DNA of 8,604 nt. Source: JACPNA01 sp964429715. GTDB taxonomy: Archaea > Nanobdellota > Nanobdellia > Woesearchaeales > GW2011-AR9. Position 1 is the first letter of the stretch; every line of letters begins with the position of its first letter. Below the pieces are notes generated by a model that made no database searches, was not told where the DNA came from, and saw nothing but the letters and a program-made list of their open reading frames with translations. The stretch spans positions 1 through 8,604 of the forward strand of contig CAYSCV010000057.1 in the NCBI GenBank assembly GCA_964429715.1, in the 5' to 3' direction. Made by a program: the position numbers and the translations under genes. Shown here in pieces: positions 5,862 through 8,604 of the stretch.

Positions 5862-7064
5862 CTACTTCCCTTCCAACACAACAAGGGCATGGTGTTTGAA
5901 ATAAGTTTTGATTATTCTTTTTATATCAGAGAGGGTTACTTTCTTTATTTCTGATACGTATCTGTCCATCATGTTTGATTTTCCTAATTGTTCCCAGAAT
6001 AGTAATTGGTCTGATATTTTTTGGACGTCTTCGAGGTCTAATAAGTAGTCCCCTTCAATGAAATCTTTGGCTTCTTTGAGGTCTTCTTCGCGCAGGGATT
6101 TTAGTTTTTTCATTTCTTCAAGAATTACGTTTTTGACAAGAGAGATGTTTTTCTTATCAACTGTTGCGTATATAGCAAAGTAGCCAAATGAGACTTCGGC
6201 AACGTGTTGAGTGCCGACGTCATAGGCAAGTCCACGCTTACTGCGGATTTCAGTGAACATCTTTCCACTTTGACCACGACCAAGGATGCCGTTGAGTACC
6301 TCTAAAACATACGAATCTTTATGGCCTTGAGGAACTGTTTTAAAACCGATTACTACATACGTATTTGCAACTTTTCTTTTTTCAGTATTGCTGATATTTT
6401 GACGTAATAAAGAGGAGGGGGTTTTCTTTCGTGTGAAATGTTTTTTCTTGGGCATGACAAACCATTGTTCAACTTCTTGTTTCCATTCTTGCACATCACC
6501 AACAATTGAAACAATCATATTACTGGGCTGGTAATATTTTTCAAAGTATTGCAGGATTTTTTCACGAGTTAAACCAGTGATAATCTCTTTATCTCCATAT
6601 GTTGGGGTTCCAGCAGGATGGTGTTTAAATAATGTTTTTTGAAGTAAAATCCATTGGTAAAAGCGCGGTTCGTCATTGACCATATCAATTTCTTTTAACA
6701 CAATATTTTTTTCTTTTTTGATATGGTCAGAATCAAATAAAGGGTTTTGGAGAATATCACTTAAGACGTCAATGGCTTTGATAAAGTGTTTTTTTAAGAC
6801 TTTGACATAAAAGCAGGTTCGTTCATTCGTAGTATAAGCATTGAATTCACCGCCAATCTTTTCAATTTCATTGGAAATTTCGCGATTTGTTGGTCTTTTT
6901 ACTGTCCCTTCAAATAATAGGTGTTCTAGGAAGTGGGCGATTCCTTTTTCGCTTGGTAATTCGTCATTGCTGCCGACTTTGATCATGACTTCTACTATGA
7001 CAGCATTACCAGGCTTATGCCTGTATAATACTGTCAATCCATTTGGAAGCACTACTTTTTGCAT
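5862..7064 (-). CDS. M16-family zinc metallopeptidase (M16B, processing-protease-like)
   Basis: 400 residues, close to bacterial M16B proteins. The inverted zinc motif HFLEH is at residues 44-48 and the third ligand E125, in KEIDMVNDEP, is 77 positions after H48, the spacing known for the family. The C-terminal half carries RSKRGLAYDVG (273-283) with the Arg-Tyr pair of active members, so one chain holds both the catalytic half and the substrate-binding half, and it probably works as a dimer. There is no signal peptide; the protein appears cytosolic. Known relatives degrade peptides or process precursors; the substrate here is unknown. The ATG lies 26 bases after ATTATAAA on the minus strand, so the RNA is probably leaderless. 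It is divergent from another peptidase gene (M24). M16 enzymes are patchy in archaea, so transfer from bacteria is possible. Confidence 0.93.
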   Translation of the reverse strand: MQKVVLPNGLTVLYRHKPGNAVIVEVMIKVGSNDELPSEKGIAHFLEHLLFEGTVKRPTNREISNEIEKIGGEFNAYTTNERTCFYVKVLKKHFIKAIDVLSDILQNPLFDSDHIKKEKNIVLKEIDMVNDEPRFYQWILLQKTLFKHHPAGTPTYGDKEIITGLTREKILQYFEKYYQPSNMIVSIVGDVQEWKQEVEQWFVMPKKKHFTRKKTPSSLLRQNISNTEKRKVANTYVVIGFKTVPQGHKDSYVLEVLNGILGRGQSGKMFTEIRSKRGLAYDVGTQHVAEVSFGYFAIYATVDKKNISLVKNVILEEMKKLKSLREEDLKEAKDFIEGDYLLDLEDVQKISDQLLFWEQLGKSNMMDRYVSEIKKVTLSDIKRIIKTYFKHHALVVLEGK

Positions 7065-7085
7065 AGGGTAAGCATATTTTAAGGG

Positions 7086-7093
7086 TTTATAAT
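7086..7093 (-). promoter_or_regulatory. TATA box of the M16 peptidase gene
   Basis: ATTATAAA on the minus strand, centred about 26 bases before the M16 ATG; no ribosome binding site lies between. Predicts a leaderless mRNA. Confidence 0.6.
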
Positions 7094-7150
7094 GGTTTTG
7101 AATGGATAGTTCTGAAACTGGTTATTTTTCAGATTGCGATACAAACACAA

Positions 7151-7161
7151 CATTTTTTAAG
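7151..7161 (+). promoter_or_regulatory. TATA-like box of the M24 peptidase gene
   Basis: CATTTTTTAAG, centred about 26-27 bases before the ATG at 7183. It supports that internal ATG rather than the earlier one at 7102, which would be upstream of the predicted transcript. Confidence 0.5.
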
Positions 7162-7182
7162 TGCCGCTTGTTACCTTGGATT

Positions 7183-7185
7183 ATG
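7183..7185 (+). promoter_or_regulatory. Preferred start codon of the M24 gene
   Basis: This ATG is chosen over the one at 7102 because of the TATA spacing and the family-like N-terminus. The sequence 7102-7182 is then promoter and spacer of a divergent 118-base region shared with the M16 gene. Confidence 0.7.
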
Positions 7186-8220
7186 AAACTGAGGGAATTT
7201 CAAAAGTATCTTGGCGGGAAGCGTATTGATATGGCTTTTTTTGTGCATCCTGATATCAATCTCACTTACTTTACTGGTCAAAAAATATCATATGGTTACC
7301 TTGCTATAAGCTCTACAAATGCAGTTTTGTTTCATACTCAGCTTGATAGCCCGTCTTCTCTTAAAAATATCAATAAAAAACTACTCAAAAAAGGCTGGGA
7401 AAAATCATTGCCTGTGAAACGTCCAAAAGTTGTGGGAATCAATAAAGAGGTCATGACGCTGGCGTCGTTTGAGCGGTTAAAAAAGCTATTTCCTCGTGCA
7501 AAATTTGAGGATATTTCAGCTTGTTTGAAAGAGCTGCGAGCAGCGAAAACACCTTTGGAATTAGAGTATATCAAAAAAGCGTGCGAGATTTCGGTTAGGG
7601 CGTTTGAGTTAACGATTGAGGAGTTGAGGAAGAAGAGGTTGCTGACGGAGCAGGATGTTGCATTGTTTCTTGAGAAAAAGATGCGTGAGCAAGGAGGAGA
7701 GGTAGCGTTTCCAACGATTATTGCGATGGGGAAAAATGCGGCGACACCACACCATGCCACATCACTCACACGATTAGGCCTAGGTTTTTTATTGTTTGAT
7801 TTTGGGGCATCGTATAAGCATTATTGTGCAGATATGTCACGGACAGTGTATTTGGGCAATCCAACTGAGAAAGAGCGTGAACTTTACAATCTATTGCAAC
7901 AAGTACAACAGGCGGGGATTATGGCGGTTGCAGAGGGGAAAGAGCTGGTTGATCTGGATAAAATTGTGCGGCAAAAACTTGGCAAGTTTGAAAAGTATTT
8001 CATTCATTCTTTAGGACATGGAATCGGTTTGGAGGTTCATGAGGCACCGTCTTTTGTTAAAAAGATGAGCGTACAAAGAAATATACCGTTTACGATTGAG
8101 CCGGGGGTTTATCTTCCAAATAAATTAGGGATACGTATCGAAGATACATTGTATTGGGATGGAAAAGTAAAGGTGTTGACACAATTTCCAAAAGATTTGA
8201 TCACAATTCCTTTTTTGTAG
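7183..8220 (+). CDS. pepQ: M24B metallopeptidase, Xaa-Pro dipeptidase/aminopeptidase
   Basis: 345 residues from the ATG at 7183. The frame is open back to an ATG at 7102, but the extra 27 residues are Ser/Thr/Cys-rich and unlike the family. The family-like sequence begins at MKLREFQKYL and a TATA box is correctly placed for 7183. Residues 1-120 form the creatinase-type N-terminal domain (for example HPDINLTYFTG) and 125-345 the pita-bread catalytic domain. All five metal ligands are present: D206 in FDFG, D217 in ADMSRT, H279 in HSLGHGIG, E306 in TIEPGVY and E320 in IRIEDTL, with H191 and H286 as supporting active-site histidines. The enzyme would cleave the bond before proline in small peptides in the cytosol. 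Dipeptidase (pepQ) and aminopeptidase P (pepP) functions cannot be separated from sequence; the length favours pepQ. The coding strand becomes strongly G-rich after about 7440. Confidence 0.93.
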   Translation: MKLREFQKYLGGKRIDMAFFVHPDINLTYFTGQKISYGYLAISSTNAVLFHTQLDSPSSLKNINKKLLKKGWEKSLPVKRPKVVGINKEVMTLASFERLKKLFPRAKFEDISACLKELRAAKTPLELEYIKKACEISVRAFELTIEELRKKRLLTEQDVALFLEKKMREQGGEVAFPTIIAMGKNAATPHHATSLTRLGLGFLLFDFGASYKHYCADMSRTVYLGNPTEKERELYNLLQQVQQAGIMAVAEGKELVDLDKIVRQKLGKFEKYFIHSLGHGIGLEVHEAPSFVKKMSVQRNIPFTIEPGVYLPNKLGIRIEDTLYWDGKVKVLTQFPKDLITIPFL

Positions 8221-8226
8221 CTGATG

Positions 8227-8258
8227 TTTTTTGTTTAAGTTGGTTTTTAGTTATTTTT
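8227..8258 (+). terminator. T-rich termination zone after the M24 gene
   Basis: Three T-runs follow the stop within 40 bases (six T at 8227-8232, five at 8244-8248, five at 8254-8258). Archaeal RNA polymerase often stops at such runs without a hairpin. Confidence 0.5.
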
Positions 8259-8281
8259 CTAAACGTTTCCCAAATGTTTTT

Positions 8282-8319
8282 AAATAGAGCCTATTTTTAA
8301 CAAAACATTTATAAATAGG
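8282..8319. repeat. Alternative inverted repeats around AAATAG/CTATTT
   Basis: AAATAG (8282-8287) can pair with CTATTT (8291-8296) over a three-base loop. The overlapping CCTATTT (8290-8296) can instead pair with AAATAGG (8313-8319). The two stems exclude each other. The second encloses part of a TATA-like box, so a promoter or terminator role is conceivable. Confidence 0.35.
8307..8317 (+). promoter_or_regulatory. Candidate TATA box upstream of tRNA-Pro
   Basis: ATTTATAAATA, the best TATA match between the M24 gene and the tRNA. Transcription would begin near 8338, giving a leader of about 70 bases to be removed by RNase P. A weaker box (GAATAAAA, 8378-8385) would instead start RNA almost at the mature tRNA end. 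Confidence 0.45.
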
Positions 8320-8324
8320 GTATA

Positions 8325-8364
8325 GAGGGTGTTGATTAACCATTAATGTTACTTCAACATCCTC
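8325..8364. repeat. 11-bp inverted repeat upstream of tRNA-Pro
   Basis: GAGGGTGTTGA (8325-8335) pairs with TCAACATCCTC (8354-8364), with one G-T wobble. The 18-base loop contains the palindrome CATTAATG (8341-8348). It straddles the predicted transcription start, so it could be an operator or part of a structured RNA. Confidence 0.5.
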
Positions 8365-8369
8365 CAAGA

Positions 8370-8404
8370 ATGATTTTGAATAAAATGAGGTCATTCAAAA
8401 TCAT
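8370..8404. repeat. Perfect 12-bp inverted repeat abutting tRNA-Pro
   Basis: ATGATTTTGAAT (8370-8381) is exactly complementary to ATTCAAAATCAT (8393-8404) with an 11-base loop, ending five bases before the tRNA. In RNA it would be a stable hairpin in the tRNA leader. In DNA it surrounds a TATA-like AATAAAAT. Confidence 0.6.
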
Positions 8405-8430
8405 CTATTGGGGCTGTAGTGTAGCCTGGC

Positions 8431-8457
8431 GAAGATAATGGAAGTTATCTTTAGGTT
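8431..8457 (+). other. D-loop intron of tRNA-Pro (27 bases)
   Basis: The splice sites are predicted from a textbook hBHBh' fold. The intron helix AAGATAA/TTATCTT (8432-8438 with 8445-8451) is followed on the 5' side by the bulge GCG (8429-8431). The four-base central helix is CCTG/TAGG (8425-8428 with 8452-8455), then comes the bulge TTA (8456-8458) and an outer helix TAG/CTA (8422-8424 with 8459-8461). Cutting between the second and third bulge bases gives this interval. The exact cut may differ by a base without changing tRNA length. Confidence 0.75.
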
Positions 8458-8477
8458 ACTATCACTAATGGTTTGGG

Positions 8478-8512
8478 TGAGCTTTGCGGCGATGACCGGA
8501 AAATACAAAAAA
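8478..8512 (+). other. Anticodon-loop intron of tRNA-Pro (35 bases)
   Basis: Located at the canonical 37/38 site. The central helix TTTG (8472-8475) with CAAA (8506-8509) leaves a three-base 5' bulge and a four-base 3' bulge. Inside the intron TTTGCGG (8483-8489) faces CCGGAAA (8496-8502) with one G-G mismatch. This BHB is looser than that of the D-loop intron, so the end points are less certain. Confidence 0.7.
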
Positions 8513-8552
8513 ACCATTGAACCCCGGTTCGAATCCGGGCAGCCCCATCTTA

Positions 8553-8561
8553 TTTATATTA
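8553..8561 (+). promoter_or_regulatory. TATA-like box right after tRNA-Pro
   Basis: TTTATATTA, starting six bases after the tRNA end and centred about 24 bases before the next ATG. It fits a leaderless gene. GGAGA at 8566-8570, ten bases before the ATG, could instead act as a ribosome site if the gene is read from further upstream. Confidence 0.4.
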
Positions 8562-8580
8562 ATACGGAGAAAACAAAACT

Positions 8581-8604
8581 ATGTCATCAACAAAACGGTT
8601 TGGC
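8581..8604 (+). CDS. Start of a gene cut by the window edge, possibly ribosomal protein eL43
   Basis: Only eight codons are present (MSSTKRFG). Both a TATA-like box and a GGAGA site precede the ATG, which supports a real start. The short basic N-terminus ending in KRFG resembles the beginning of archaeal ribosomal protein eL43 (L37Ae), where a similar K-R-F-G stretch comes before the zinc-ribbon domain, but eight residues are too few to decide. Confidence 0.45.

Larger units (their letters stand above)
8410..8547 (+). tRNA. tRNA-Pro (anticodon UGG) with two introns
   Basis: A 138-base gene that gives a 76-base tRNA after removal of 27- and 35-base introns. The acceptor stem GGGGCTG (8410-8416) pairs fully with CAGCCCC (8540-8546); the discriminator is A8547 and no CCA is encoded. 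The T-arm CCCGG-TTCGAAT-CCGGG (8523-8539) is perfect. The anticodon stem AATGG (8467-8471) pairs with CCATT (8514-8518), giving the loop TTTGGGA with anticodon TGG after splicing. The D-stem GTG (8419-8421) pairs with CAC (8463-8465), with a T-T mismatch at the next position. T8-A14, G15-C48, G18, G19 and A58 are in place. The variable loop is four bases. The isotype follows from the anticodon and agrees with A73 and G1-C72; the D-loop is one base longer than usual. Confidence 0.88.

Noticed and set aside
7102..7182. Upstream ATG that would add 27 residues to the M24 peptidase
   Set aside because: The extension is unlike the family, the ATG is only about 12 bases from the nearest TATA-like box (which faces the other gene), and the ATG at 7183 has a correctly spaced box.
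7338..7769. 143-codon open frame opposite the M24 gene
   Set aside because: Antisense shadow of a gene with complete catalytic motifs; low-complexity Ser/Asn/Phe composition.
8437..8444. First AATGG copy (8437-8441) as the anticodon stem of the tRNA
   Set aside because: It can pair with CCATT but the following bases (AAGTT) give no proper anticodon loop, and position 26 and the D-stem do not fit. The copy at 8467-8471 satisfies all arms.
1..8604. CRISPR array, insertion sequence, toxin-antitoxin or defence genes
   Set aside because: No regularly spaced repeats, transposase motifs or small paired genes were seen on either strand.

Overview
The window looks like a piece of an archaeal chromosome, A+T-rich by eye. 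Three things support this: a tyrosyl-tRNA synthetase of the archaeal/eukaryotic type, a tRNA gene interrupted by introns with bulge-helix-bulge (BHB) folds, and TATA-like boxes placed about 24-28 bases before the start codons, as expected for leaderless archaeal transcripts. Compact genes, and an M16-type peptidase that is uncommon in archaea, would fit an uncultivated lineage such as a DPANN archaeon (Woesearchaeota/Pacearchaeota-like). That placement is inference; the sequence alone does not prove it.

Layout. Minus strand, read right to left from 2262 to 79: a HAD-superfamily hydrolase, tRNase Z (rnz, start overlapping the HAD stop as TAATG) and a DUF84 inosine/xanthosine triphosphatase (yjjX-like). 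They probably form one transcription unit. Next is a 389-residue minus-strand protein of unknown function (2334-3503), divergent from tyrS (3597-4628, plus). A 56-base convergent gap leads to an asparaginase-like gene (4685-5782, minus), then an M16 zinc peptidase (5862-7064, minus). The M16 gene is divergent from an M24 Xaa-Pro peptidase (7183-8220, plus; its start is revised here to an internal ATG). The right end holds a T-rich terminator-like zone, a run of inverted repeats, a tRNA-Pro(UGG) gene with two introns and no encoded CCA (8410-8547), and the first eight codons of a gene that may encode ribosomal protein eL43.

Shared themes. Translation and tRNA biology recur: tyrS, tRNase Z (which trims the 3' ends of CCA-less tRNAs such as the one here), the split tRNA gene and possibly a ribosomal protein. 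The rest is housekeeping: nucleotide-pool cleaning, amino-acid amide hydrolysis and peptide breakdown.

Most unusual points: (1) the tRNA carries an extra intron in the D-loop with a near-ideal BHB motif; (2) G/C strand composition flips inside tyrS, from C157/G79 to C66/G132 by hand count, and neighbouring blocks also alternate; (3) the asparaginase has HGTNT instead of HGTDT at a catalytic position; (4) perfect inverted repeats sit at the asparaginase start and directly in front of the tRNA. I found no CRISPR array, transposase, toxin-antitoxin pair or defence system. No stretch over 300 bases lacks a gene.
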